Assembly: GCF_019468465.1 (NCBI RefSeq)
Contig: NZ_CP080519.1
Span: 8,115,001-8,179,000, forward strand
Direction of reading: 5' to 3'
DNA length: 64,000 bases
Source of the DNA: Amycolatopsis sp. DSM 110486
Lineage (GTDB): Bacteria; Actinomycetota; Actinomycetes; Mycobacteriales; Pseudonocardiaceae
The notes beneath the pieces are model-generated. The model was not told the origin of the DNA and did no database searches. It saw nothing but the letters and a program-made list of their open reading frames with translations. Made by a program: the position numbers and the translations under genes. Shown piece by piece: positions 43,911 through 52,316 of this stretch (position 1 is the first letter of the stretch; every line of letters starts with the position of its first letter).

Positions 43911-44772
43911 CTCCGCGATTGTGGCATGCGGGTTGGCGCGATGAGGAAGATCTTCGCGGCCGCCAGGCGGCCTCCTATGGCGGTCTTTGCTCCGGAGCGC
44001 ACTGACTCGACGCACGCGCACCGCCGCCGCCGACGCCGGATCAAAGCGTTGCTGAGCGCCGATGGTCGGCAACCACACCGCGCAGAGAACCTTCCGACCT
44101 GCCGCATGGGTCTGATCGAAGGGGTTTCAGCCCTCGGCATCGTGGACCGCGGCTCTGACCTGCGGAGAAAGATGCAGTTGAGTAGGCGCCACGCTCGAAG
44201 AGCGACTCTTGTTCAGCGGCGCCGATCGCGGCACTTGCCGCCGCGACTGGTCCGGCGGAGCTGACGACGAGGATGACCTCACCGGTGGCGGCCCCGCGGC
44301 TGCGTGGGCCAGCGCCCGGCTGGTGCGCGAGGTGAACTGCGCCCATGACTCCGGCCACTTGCCGTCGGGGTCGGTGCGCCCAGAGACGAGGCTTCAGCGC
44401 GGTCTGACGGCCGCCATGGCCGAGGACGACACCACCTGGGACCGGCAGCCGACCTATGGTCACTCCGGTGTTCTGCCATCTGCTCCACGCATGTCAGGAT
44501 TCGAGTGGATCATGGCCAAAACTAAGTGGCGCGGGTTACGGATTCACCGGCAACCTGGGAAGGGCAACATTTACCCACGGCATCGAGGGAGAGTAAAGAA
44601 TGACGACAGTCAGCGTTCCTTCTGTGCATCAAGAATGCCTCTGAAGATCAGTGCGAGTTTCCGTTGAGGCAGCCTGTCAATTGCGCGTTCGGCATTATTA
44701 TTCCGTCCGTCGATAATATTTTCGCGCGCTGAATGTCGATGGTGTCCATAAATCGTTTACAGGGGAGATCGA
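43911..44772. other. Long interval without a called gene
   Basis: This 862-nt stretch lies between divergent SulP and DoxX genes. A plus frame at 44209-44667 has fairly high third-position G+C at first, but no good start signal and an odd composition rich in Cys, His and Trp, so it is not called. Bases 44640-44770 are AT-rich and probably contain the DoxX promoter; ATTAT and ATAAT form a short inverted pair around the run CCGTCCGTCG. Confidence 0.4.
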
Positions 44773-45324
44773 ATGGGGTTTTCGCAGGCTACTGAACAAA
44801 CACCGCGACGGAGAACGCCGATGGCCTTCTCCCCGAAATCGATCGCGCAGAGGGAGCGCGTATGGTCGACCGCGACGGTACTCGTCCGCCTCGCCTTAGC
44901 CGCGGGTTTCTTGTCGGCCGTTGCCGATCGCTTCGGCTGGTGGGGCGCGCCTCACACCGGGACTGTGGCGTGGGGCAACTTCGCGGCATACACCGCCTAT
45001 ACCCAAACCCTCACGCCGTACCTGACCGGAGCGCTCCTTGATGCCGCTGCGTGGGTCGCGACCGTCGCGGAACTGGTGCTGGGCCTGATGTTGCTGGCCG
45101 GTCTGCTCCTCCGTTGGACTGCTTGGGCGGCGAGCGCTGTGCTGCTGGTGTTCGGGCTGTCGATGGCACTGTTCCTCGGCTGGGAAGCTCCACTGAGTGC
45201 ATCCGTCTTCGCTGCCGCGGCTGCCGCTTTGCTGCTGGCCCTCTCGCCTGTCAGTTCCTTTGCATTCAGCTTCGACCGGCTCTTCGATCGGACCCGGAAC
45301 GATCGCCTCGAGCCGCAGCGCTAA
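44773..45324 (+). CDS. DoxX-family membrane protein
   Basis: A 183-residue protein with four membrane helices: VLVRLALAAGFLSAVADRFG, then AAWVATVAELVLGLMLLAGL, LRWTAWAASAVLLVFGLSMA and ASVFAAAAAALLLALSPVSS. The order and the GRFGWWG-like loop after helix 1 match DoxX/DoxD-like proteins, which are quinone-linked or of unknown role in redox stress. ATG 44773 follows GGGGAG by 5 nt, and the AT-rich DNA upstream looks like a promoter. It stands alone. Confidence 0.8.
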   Translation: MGFSQATEQTPRRRTPMAFSPKSIAQRERVWSTATVLVRLALAAGFLSAVADRFGWWGAPHTGTVAWGNFAAYTAYTQTLTPYLTGALLDAAAWVATVAELVLGLMLLAGLLLRWTAWAASAVLLVFGLSMALFLGWEAPLSASVFAAAAAALLLALSPVSSFAFSFDRLFDRTRNDRLEPQR

Positions 45325-45771
45325 GGCGTGGCTGACGCCGCAGTGAGCCAAGTGCTCATCGCGTACAGGAGCACTATGCCAGCCTGATGCGCCGTGGGGG
45401 TCAAGCGGCCGGAAACAAGGCGATCGGAGGCTTCCTTCAAGTGGCCGATCGCCTCGACTGCGGCAAGAAGGTGTCGTTTCACCCGACCTGCGTACTCCTC
45501 CCGGGCGGGCAGCTTCGTCGAAGTTGCCTCGGGTTGCGGTCGCCGACGAATCGCCAGGTTTCAGGCACTGTCGATCGCGAATATGGTCCACCTGACTGTA
45601 TAACGGGGTAGTCAGCGAGTGCTGGATTTCGGCGTTTGTCGCCTCACAGGGCGACGCCCTTGATCCCTCACTGCCAGTTGGGTCACCGCCGCCGTGGTCT
45701 CGGGCGGGACCTCTACGCCTGCCGTGCGACGATCTGCGGGAAACCCGGATCGGACGAAGGAGCCACAGACC
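45325..45771. other. Interval with repeat copy B, no gene called
   Basis: The 447-nt stretch before the SNF2 gene contains the second copy of the 68-bp dispersed repeat (45495-45562). Minus frames continue as antisense ORFs through the SNF2 gene and are rejected. The SNF2 ribosome binding site GAAGGAG is at about 45756-45762. Confidence 0.4.
45495..45562. repeat. Dispersed repeat, copy B
   Basis: This is the partner of 23259-23326, in the same orientation. The matching blocks are CTCCCG, TTGCCTCGGGTTGC, GTCGCCG and ATCGCCA followed by G or C and GTTT. It lies between genes, as copy A does. Confidence 0.6.
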
Positions 45772-48700
45772 TTGCCCTTGGTGCACGCTCTGTGGTCTCC
45801 GGGCCGGGGTCTGCTGCTCTGGGCGGAGCACGACCGAGGCCCGGCCGGCACGTCGAGCCGTTCGGCGCAGATCGCGCTTCCGCATCCGTTCGCGGTCTCC
45901 AGCTCGAAGCTGACCGCTCTGCATCCCGGAAAGCCCACGTCGGTGACGTTGCTGCTGCCGTCGCGGGCGAACCGGCCGCTCGCCTCCTCCGAGACGGCGG
46001 CGGGCGTCCGGCGGCGTGGCTCGGCGCCGTCGTTGCGGCCGTGGTCGGTGCCGGCGTTGATCGTGGACACGACCGAACTGGACGACCTCGACGACTCGGC
46101 CTCGTACGGCGCTTCGGTCACCTACCTGCGGGCGGTGGCCCGCCTGGCCGCGGATCTGGTGCGGCGCGGGCGGGTTCTGCCGACGCTGGTCCGCCAGGGC
46201 GATACGGCGGAGGCCCGATGGCGCCCGGTGCTCCAGGGCGTGGATTTCGTAGCGTTCGACGCACTGGTCGCGGCCATGCCGCCGGTCGGGCGGGCCGAGC
46301 AGATCGCGCCGCTCGCCGGGGCCTCGCCCCGCGCGCTCGTCACCGATGCCCTCCACGCCCTGGTCGACGCGGCGGTCCGGGACCGGCTGGCGCGGGCGGA
46401 TCCGCCCGTCGACCTGCGCGGAGGCCGGGGCGTGGCCGGGGTGTGGCTGTCCGCTTTGCAGGGCGGCGTTGCCCGCGTCGAGCTGCCGCTGGGTGAGCTC
46501 GGTGTCCTGGCCGACGCGGTTGCGAGGTGGGACGAGGTCGCCGATACCGACGTCGTCGACGGCCGGGCGTGTTTCCGGCTGGCCGAAGTCGGCACACTGG
46601 GTCAGCCGGCCGAGGACGATCCCGCCGACCAGACCGGCGACGGCACCAAGTGGCAGCTGCAGTTCCTCCTGCGTGCGACGGCCGATCCGAGCTTGCTGCT
46701 GTCGGCGGAACAGATCTGGTCGGGCCGGGCGACCGGGCTGGTGAGGGATCCGCAGGGGCTGTTAACCGCCGAACTGGGCCGGGCCGCGCTGGTGGAACCG
46801 ATGCTGGCGCCGGCCTTGCGCAGGACCCAGCCGTCCGAGTACGACCTGACCGTCGAGGAAGCCGAACAGTTCCTCACCTCGGGCGCGACCCGGCTGATCG
46901 AGGCCGGGTTCGAAGTGCAGCTTCCGGCCACCTGGGACGGCAGGCGTCGGCTCGGGCTACGGCTCTCCGTCCGCAGCACGCCCTCCGAGCAAGTCGTCGC
47001 CCGCAGCCGGGTGGGCCGCGACGAGCTGGCCGGGTTCCACTGGTCGATCGCGGTGGGCGACGACGAAATCGGCGAGGACGAGCTGGCCAGGCTCGTCGCG
47101 GCGAAGACACCGCTGGTGCGGCTGCGGGGCAGGTGGATCAGCGTCGACGCCGACCGGCTCCGCGCCGGTCTCGAGTTCCTGCGCCGCGACCCGCACCGGC
47201 ACACCCACCGACCCACCGCGGCCGAGCTGCTGGAGCTCGTCCACCTCGCGCAGGAGACGCCACTCCCGGTCACCGAAGTCAGCGCGGACGGCTGGGTCGG
47301 GGACGTCCTGGCCGAGCGGGTCCACCAGGCCGTGGCGCCGGTCGAGTTGCCGCCATCGTTCCGCGCCACGCTGCGCCCCTACCAGCAGCGGGGTGTCGCC
47401 TGGCTGGCTTTCATGTCGGCGCTGGGGCTCGGTGCGTGCCTGGCCGATGACATGGGCCTCGGCAAAACCGTCCAGACGCTGGCCCTCGAGGTCGTCGAGC
47501 GGGCAGACCACGATCACCGGCCGACGCTGGTGCTGTGCCCGATGTCGCTGGTCGGCATGTGGCAGCGGGAGGCGGCGAACTTCGCCCCGGGACTCCGGGT
47601 CCACGCCCACCACGGCAGCGCCCGGGCGCACGGAGATGCGCTCGCCGAGCAGGTCGCCGCGGCCGACCTCGTCGTCACGACCTACGCCACCGCCGCCCGC
47701 GATGCCGACGAACTCGAGACGTTCGCCTGGCGACGCCTGGTGCTCGACGAAGCGCACGCCATCAAGAACGCCGACACCGCGACGGCCAAGGCGGTGCGCC
47801 GGTTCACGGCCGGGCACCGGCTCGCGCTGACCGGCACTCCGGTGGAAAACCGGCTGGCGGACCTGTGGTCGGTGCTGGACCTGCTCAACCCCGGGCTGCT
47901 CGGCAGCAGGTTCGAGTTCCGGCGGCGGTTCGCGGTCCCGATCGAGCGGCGGGGCGATACCGCCACGGCCGCCGCTCTGCGCCGGCTCACGCAGCCGTAC
48001 CTGCTGCGCCGGGTGAAGACGGACCCCGCGATCGTCCCCGAGCTCCCGGAAAAGATCGAAATCAGGCAGGAATACCGGCTCACCCGTGAACAGGGCACGC
48101 TGTACTGCGCGATCGTCGACGAGATGATGAAGAAGATCGAGAACAGTCAGGGCATCAAGCGCCGCGGCAACATCCTCGCCGCGATCACGAAACTCAAGCA
48201 GGTCTGCAACCACCCCGCGCACCTGCTGCACGACGGCTCCCCGATCGGACACCGCTCCGGCAAGGTCATCCGCCTCGAAGAGATCCTGGCGGAGATCCTG
48301 GCGTCGGGCGATCGAGTGCTGTGCTTTACGCAATACACCGAATTCGGCCACATGCTCGTGCCCCATCTGTCGGACCGGCTCGGCGCCGAAGTCGCGTTTT
48401 TGCACGGCAGCCTGGCAAAAGGGTCGCGAGATGCGATCGTGGAACGCTTCCAGTCCGACGACGGGCCGCGGATCCTCTTGCTCTCGCTCAAGGCAGGGGG
48501 TTCCGGGCTCACGCTGACCGCCGCCAGCCAGGTCCTGCACCTGGACCGCTGGTGGAACCCGGCCGTGGAGAACCAGGCCACCGACCGGGCGTTCCGGATC
48601 GGGCAGGGACGCAACGTCCAGGTCCGGAAGTTCGTCTGCCCGGGCACCATCGAGGAACGCATCGAAACCCTGATCACCAAGAAACGCGCGCTCGCGGGAA

Positions 48701-48795
48701 TGGTCGTCGGCGAGGGCGAAAGCTGGCTCACCGAACTGTCCACGGACGCGCTGCGCGGGGTGCTCACCCTGGGGGAGGACGCGATCGATGACTGA
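45772..48795 (+). CDS. SNF2-family ATP-dependent helicase/translocase
   Basis: About 1007 residues. The first 530 are the SNF2-associated N-terminal region of actinobacterial members (ALWSPGRGLLLWAEHDRG near the start). The ATPase follows: motif Q/I in LRPYQQRGVAWLAFMSALGL and ADDMGLGKTVQ (near residue 560), motif II DEAH at about 659-662, motif III LTGTPVENRL, motif V GGSGLTLTAASQVLHLDRWW and motif VI NQATDRAFRIGQ. Proteins of this type translocate on double-stranded DNA. TTG 45772 is used because GAAGGAG lies 9 nt upstream; GTG 45781 is an alternative. It overlaps the SWIM-protein gene by 8 nt, a pairing seen across actinobacteria, which suggests one complex. Confidence 0.92.
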   Translation: MPLVHALWSPGRGLLLWAEHDRGPAGTSSRSAQIALPHPFAVSSSKLTALHPGKPTSVTLLLPSRANRPLASSETAAGVRRRGSAPSLRPWSVPALIVDTTELDDLDDSASYGASVTYLRAVARLAADLVRRGRVLPTLVRQGDTAEARWRPVLQGVDFVAFDALVAAMPPVGRAEQIAPLAGASPRALVTDALHALVDAAVRDRLARADPPVDLRGGRGVAGVWLSALQGGVARVELPLGELGVLADAVARWDEVADTDVVDGRACFRLAEVGTLGQPAEDDPADQTGDGTKWQLQFLLRATADPSLLLSAEQIWSGRATGLVRDPQGLLTAELGRAALVEPMLAPALRRTQPSEYDLTVEEAEQFLTSGATRLIEAGFEVQLPATWDGRRRLGLRLSVRSTPSEQVVARSRVGRDELAGFHWSIAVGDDEIGEDELARLVAAKTPLVRLRGRWISVDADRLRAGLEFLRRDPHRHTHRPTAAELLELVHLAQETPLPVTEVSADGWVGDVLAERVHQAVAPVELPPSFRATLRPYQQRGVAWLAFMSALGLGACLADDMGLGKTVQTLALEVVERADHDHRPTLVLCPMSLVGMWQREAANFAPGLRVHAHHGSARAHGDALAEQVAAADLVVTTYATAARDADELETFAWRRLVLDEAHAIKNADTATAKAVRRFTAGHRLALTGTPVENRLADLWSVLDLLNPGLLGSRFEFRRRFAVPIERRGDTATAAALRRLTQPYLLRRVKTDPAIVPELPEKIEIRQEYRLTREQGTLYCAIVDEMMKKIENSQGIKRRGNILAAITKLKQVCNHPAHLLHDGSPIGHRSGKVIRLEEILAEILASGDRVLCFTQYTEFGHMLVPHLSDRLGAEVAFLHGSLAKGSRDAIVERFQSDDGPRILLLSLKAGGSGLTLTAASQVLHLDRWWNPAVENQATDRAFRIGQGRNVQVRKFVCPGTIEERIETLITKKRALAGMVVGEGESWLTELSTDALRGVLTLGEDAIDD

Positions 48796-49525
48796 GCCAC
48801 TCCCTTGGTGGCCGACCCGGTTCATCCGGGCGTTGACGGCGATCGGTGTCCTCCTGCCCGCGCGCGGCCAGGGGCGCGTCGTGTCCTTGGAGGTCGGTGC
48901 CGGGCGCGTCGACGCCACGGTGCAGGACAGCCGGCCGCGCCCGTACCAGGTGAGAATCGGACTGACGGCGTTCGGGAAATCGGACTGGGCGGCGATCACC
49001 CATGCCGTCGCCGCGAAAGCGTCGGCCACGGTCCAGCTGCTCAGCGGCGAGCTGCCCCGTGAGGTCGAACAGATCTTCAAAGCGCTCCGGCTGCCCTTGT
49101 TCCCGTCGTCGGCGCGGGAGGTGTCACTGGACTGCACCTGCCCGGACGTCGAGGTTCCGTGCGGCCACCTGAACGCCGTGTTCACTGCGCTCGTGGCGCA
49201 GGTCAGCGACGATCCGTTCACCATCCTCGCTCTGCGCGGCCGGGACCGCGAAACCCTGCTCGAGGAGCTGAAGAACCGGCTCATCTCCGCCGAGCCGCTC
49301 GATCCTGACGACAGGTCTCCCGCCCTGACCGAAGTCATGGACACCTTCTTCGACTGCGGTCAGGCCCCGGGCCTGGGCGGCGCGGCGCCATTGCACGGGC
49401 CGCGAGCGTCGTTCGACGCGCTGCTCGACCAAGCCCCGCCGTTCGCGATCACGGTGGGCGGTGAAGACGTCGCCGAGCTGCTTCGGCCGGTGTATCAGGC
49501 ACTCGCCGGAGAGCACGGCAGTTAG
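48788..49525 (+). CDS. SWIM zinc-finger protein, partner of the SNF2 helicase
   Basis: A 245-residue protein. The SWIM motif is CTCPDVEVPCGH, giving ligands Cys116, Cys118, Cys125 and His127, in a context (LPLFPSSAREVSLDCTCPD) typical of this family. The N-terminal 90 residues resemble the short beta-rich module that precedes SWIM in SNF2-linked proteins (RVVSLEVGAGRVDATVQDS). SWIM domains bind DNA or protein. The start ATG sits inside the last codons of the SNF2 gene (8-nt overlap), so the two are translationally coupled. The role is probably DNA repair or remodelling; a defence role has also been considered for such pairs, but the sequence does not settle it. Confidence 0.88.
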   Translation: MTEPLPWWPTRFIRALTAIGVLLPARGQGRVVSLEVGAGRVDATVQDSRPRPYQVRIGLTAFGKSDWAAITHAVAAKASATVQLLSGELPREVEQIFKALRLPLFPSSAREVSLDCTCPDVEVPCGHLNAVFTALVAQVSDDPFTILALRGRDRETLLEELKNRLISAEPLDPDDRSPALTEVMDTFFDCGQAPGLGGAAPLHGPRASFDALLDQAPPFAITVGGEDVAELLRPVYQALAGEHGS

Positions 49526-49536
49526 CTGTACGTGCC

Positions 49537-49982
49537 TTAGCTGAATCCGCGCGGGTCAAGGTCGTCGCGTGGACGAAGAAGCTGTTGTAGTCGGCAAACA
49601 CGTCGAGTTCGGCGTACGCGAGCCGGTCTCGTCGGTGCTGGCGGGTGGTTGGTCGGGCATGAGGTGGACCTGGACTCCGCCGGGTAGGGGCGGCCCAGTG
49701 CTCGAGGCTGGTGTCGATGGGGGTGGGTCGGCGGTTTCGGGGCGAAGGTGACGATGTCGTGGTTTCCGGTGATGGCGAACTGGCGGCCGAAGAGGTCCTG
49801 CGCGATGCAGAACACCCGTCGGCTTGCCCGGCGTAGGTGTCCTTCCAGGTGCTGGCGGTGTTCCAGTGCTGCAGTTCGGGGCCAAGACCTTCTCTTTGGA
49901 TACGGTGATGCGTTCGGAATGGGGTGGCAATGCCATCAGTGCTGAAAAAGACCCGGGGGGTCGATGTTTCCTGAATGCGCAA
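49537..49982 (-). pseudogene. Decayed SUKH-like gene fused to a remnant of its partner
   Basis: Reading across frames from 49940 gives ITVSKEKVLAP, ELQHWNTASTWKDTYAGQAD, then VFCIAQDLFGRQFAITGNHD, IVTFAP and TSLEHWA. This fits a SMI1/KNR4 (SUKH) domain, where an F(A)QDLFG.QFA strand precedes a PET loop and SLE.W. It runs directly into GGVQVHLMPDQPPAS and RLAYAELDVFADYNSFFV. Those are counterparts of residues 13-50 of the protein encoded at 17369-17950 (DGAQVHLMPDQSPTS and AYVELDVFADYGSFLV). At least three frame changes occur and the partner is cut after the FFVH stretch. It is a paralogous, dead copy of the 17.4-18.1 kb locus. Confidence 0.65.
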
Positions 49983-50150
49983 AGCTTGTTCGAGGTAATC
50001 AGTTTTGGCGCGCTTCTTGTGATTCGCTCATTTGCGCGATCGGCTCGTCGGCGGCGATCCGATCATCGTAGTTCACGACCTGATGTTGACCTGAGACTTG
50101 CGACGCGGGCGACCTGAGATTGACGACGTCATCTGGTCCCCAGGTCCGTC

Positions 50151-50173
50151 GATCACGCTCGGAGAGCGTGATC
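50151..50173. terminator. Perfect hairpin, probable terminator
   Basis: GATCACGCTC and GAGCGTGATC form a perfect 10-bp stem with loop GGA. There is no T tract. It separates the SNF2/SWIM and SUKH-remnant region from the sugar operon and could act in both directions. Confidence 0.6.
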
Positions 50174-50204
50174 AGGGGGATCTCGCCGACCGTCTAGTTA
50201 GCTG

Positions 50205-50290
50205 TTTCTGTTCACTCATGGTCCAATCTGAACAGAAGTGGCGAATATTCTCGGATGAGGTCCCATATTTCTGTTCGGTAGTTGACAGAA
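50205..50290. promoter_or_regulatory. Two inverted repeats, probable operators of the sugar operon
   Basis: TTCTGTTCA (50206-50214) pairs perfectly with TGAACAGAA (50229-50237) across 14 nt. A second half-site TTTCTGTTCG (50268-50277) faces TTGACAGAA (50282-50290), an imperfect partner. Repeated TTCTGTTC half-sites 100-180 nt before the first gene fit an operator for the ROK-type repressor encoded at 55768. Confidence 0.6.
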
Positions 50291-50388
50291 CTGGCCTCGG
50301 CTGATGAAACTGTCCGGCGAGCAGGGCCGTGCACGAATCGACGCGCGGTTCCCCCTAGCAGAGCATGCGCCAGCCAGAGGAGCTGTCA

Positions 50389-51471
50389 ATGAAGAGAGCC
50401 TGCTTGTCCACGGTGTTGACGGCGTTGACCGTTGCGGTGGCTGCGTCGGCGTGTGCCGCTGAGGTGCAGCCGTCTCGGTCGAGCGAGGGTGGGTGCACGA
50501 TCGCGTTCTTGTTGCCGGAGAACACGACTCCGCGCTACGAGGCAAAAGATCACCCGCTGTTCCTCGATGCCGTGAAGGCCCAGGATTCCAGCTGCAAGGT
50601 GCTGTACTTCAACGCCGCGAACGCCGCGGACAAGCAGCAACAGCAAGCCGAGTCGGCGCTGGCGCAGGGCGCGCAGGTGCTCGTGCTCGACGCGGCGAAT
50701 GTGAACAGTTCGGCCGCGATCGTGCAGGAGGCAAAGGCCAAGGGTGTGCCGACGGTCGCCTACGACCGCACGGCCGGTGGCCCGCTGGCGTATCGCACGG
50801 GGTTCGACAACATCGAGGTCGGCAAGACCCAGGCGAACGCCATGATCAAGGCGATGCAGGGGGCCGGCCACAGTTCCGGCAACATCGTCATGATCAACGG
50901 CGCGCCGGACACCACGGGAGCGTTCTTCAAGCAGGGCGCGCACGAGGTCTTCGACAAGTCCGGGTACAAGATCGCCGCCGAGTACGACACCGACGGGTGG
51001 TCGCCGACCAACGCCACCACGGAGATGACGCAGGCGATCGCGAAGATCGGCGCCCACGAAATCGTCGGCGTCTACGCGGCGAACGACACGCTGGCCGGCG
51101 CGGCGGTCACCGCGATGCGGCAGGCGAACATCTCGCCGATCCCACCGGTGACGGGTCTCGACGCGACCGACGAGGGTCTGCAGCGCATCGTGCTCGGTAC
51201 CCAGTACATGACCACGTACAAGAATCTCAAGGCCGAGACGGATGCTGCGGCCAAGATCGCGATCCTTCTCGCCCACGGCAAGCCGCTGCCGCCCGCGCCG
51301 ATGGTGAAGAACGTGACCGGCGACGAAGTGCCGACGCAGCTGCTGCCGCCGATCGCCGTCACCGTCGACAACATCAAGTCGACGGTGATCGCCGACGGGT
51401 TCGTGACGTCGGCCGAGGTGTGCGGGGGCGGCGCGGCCGACGCGTGTGCTCGGGCCGGTATCACAGGGTGA
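50389..51471 (+). CDS. Sugar ABC transporter substrate-binding lipoprotein
   Basis: A 360-residue binding protein of the periplasmic-binding/LacI sugar-binding fold (RbsB/XylF type). It has a lipoprotein signal (MKRACLSTVLTALTVAVAAS with lipobox ASAC). The body shows GCTIAFLLPEN, then AQGAQVLVLDAANVNSSAAI, VPTVAYDRTAGGPLAYRTGF and VGVYAANDTLAGAAVTAMRQ, and a hinge near residue 145. The front AFLLPENTTPRYEAKD is like XylF proteins. ATG 50389 follows GAGGAG by 6 nt. It heads an operon with ATPase, permease and enzyme genes. The sugar is not shown by sequence; the nearby rhamnosidases suggest rhamnose or a related deoxysugar. Confidence 0.9.
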   Translation: MKRACLSTVLTALTVAVAASACAAEVQPSRSSEGGCTIAFLLPENTTPRYEAKDHPLFLDAVKAQDSSCKVLYFNAANAADKQQQQAESALAQGAQVLVLDAANVNSSAAIVQEAKAKGVPTVAYDRTAGGPLAYRTGFDNIEVGKTQANAMIKAMQGAGHSSGNIVMINGAPDTTGAFFKQGAHEVFDKSGYKIAAEYDTDGWSPTNATTEMTQAIAKIGAHEIVGVYAANDTLAGAAVTAMRQANISPIPPVTGLDATDEGLQRIVLGTQYMTTYKNLKAETDAAAKIAILLAHGKPLPPAPMVKNVTGDEVPTQLLPPIAVTVDNIKSTVIADGFVTSAEVCGGGAADACARAGITG

Positions 51472-51482
51472 AGGAAGCAGCT

Positions 51483-52316
51483 GTGACAACGGAACACGAA
51501 AACGGGCAGGGCAGGGTCCTGCTTTCGCTGGCGCACGCCGAGAAGTCCTACGGTGCCGTGCACGCCCTGCAGGATGTTGCGTTCGAAGCGCGGGCGGGGG
51601 AGATCGTCGCGCTGGTCGGCGACAACGGGGCCGGCAAGAGCACGTTGATCAAAGCGATCGCCGGGGTGTCGCCCGCGGACTCCGGGCAGATCACCTTCGA
51701 AGGCAACCCCGTGACGGTGGCGACACCGCAGGACGCGGCCAAGCTCGGGATCGCGACCGTCTATCAGGATCTGGCTCTGTGCGACAACCTCGACGTCGTC
51801 GCCAACCTCTTTCTCGGCCGGGAGCAGATGTTGACGGGTCCGTACCGGACCGCCAGGTTGCTCGACAAGATCGACATGGCGAAGCAGGCGCGAGCTCTGC
51901 TGGCCGGCCTCGGCGCCCGGATTCCGAACGTGCTGGCCCGGGTCGAGGACCTCTCGGGCGGGCAGCGGCAAGCCGTCGCCATCGCGCGAGCGATCCTCGG
52001 CGAGCCGAAGGTCGTGCTCCTGGACGAACCGACGGCGGCCCTGGGAGTGGCCCAGACCGCGCAGGTGCTCCAGCTGCTCAGGCGGTTGAAGGCACGCGGC
52101 CTCGGCGTCGTCGTGATCAGCCACAACCTCGCCGACGTGTTCGCCGTCGCCGATCGCATCTGCGTGCTCCGGCTGGGCCGCAACGCGGGGGAGTTCTCCA
52201 CATCGGAGGCCACCCACGAGCAGGTGGTCTCCGCGATCACCGGCTTGACCTCGTCCGCGGATCTCGGCGCCGGCCGGGAGCTGCACGGCATCACCTCCGG
52301 AGGTGACCTCGCATGA
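51483..52316 (+). CDS. Sugar ABC transporter ATP-binding protein (single-domain)
   Basis: A 277-residue ATPase. Walker A is LVGDNGAGKSTLIKAIAGV, the Q-loop ATVYQDLALCDNLDV, the signature DLSGGQRQAVAIARA, Walker B VVLLDEPTAALG and the switch VVISHNLADVF. The sequence is of the RbsA/XylG type, but the protein has only one ABC domain where RbsA and XylG have two, so it must act as a homodimer. GTG 51483 follows AGGAAG. Its last codons overlap the permease start (ATGA). Confidence 0.92.
   Translation: MTTEHENGQGRVLLSLAHAEKSYGAVHALQDVAFEARAGEIVALVGDNGAGKSTLIKAIAGVSPADSGQITFEGNPVTVATPQDAAKLGIATVYQDLALCDNLDVVANLFLGREQMLTGPYRTARLLDKIDMAKQARALLAGLGARIPNVLARVEDLSGGQRQAVAIARAILGEPKVVLLDEPTAALGVAQTAQVLQLLRRLKARGLGVVVISHNLADVFAVADRICVLRLGRNAGEFSTSEATHEQVVSAITGLTSSADLGAGRELHGITSGGDLA

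Larger units (their letters stand above)
49983..50388. other. Promoter interval of the sugar-transport operon
   Basis: No gene is seen in this 406-nt gap. It contains a perfect hairpin at 50151-50173 and two inverted repeats built on TTCTGTTC between 50205 and 50290. The ribosome binding site GAGGAG at about 50377-50382 precedes ATG 50389. Confidence 0.5.

Noticed and set aside
44209..44667. Plus ORF with partly coding-like third positions
   Set aside because: It has a TTG start without a ribosome binding site, an unusual Cys/His/Trp content and no recognisable sequence; it is left as non-coding.
46957..49344. 795-codon minus ORF opposite the SNF2 and SWIM genes
   Set aside because: It is antisense to two genes with complete catalytic or zinc-binding motifs.
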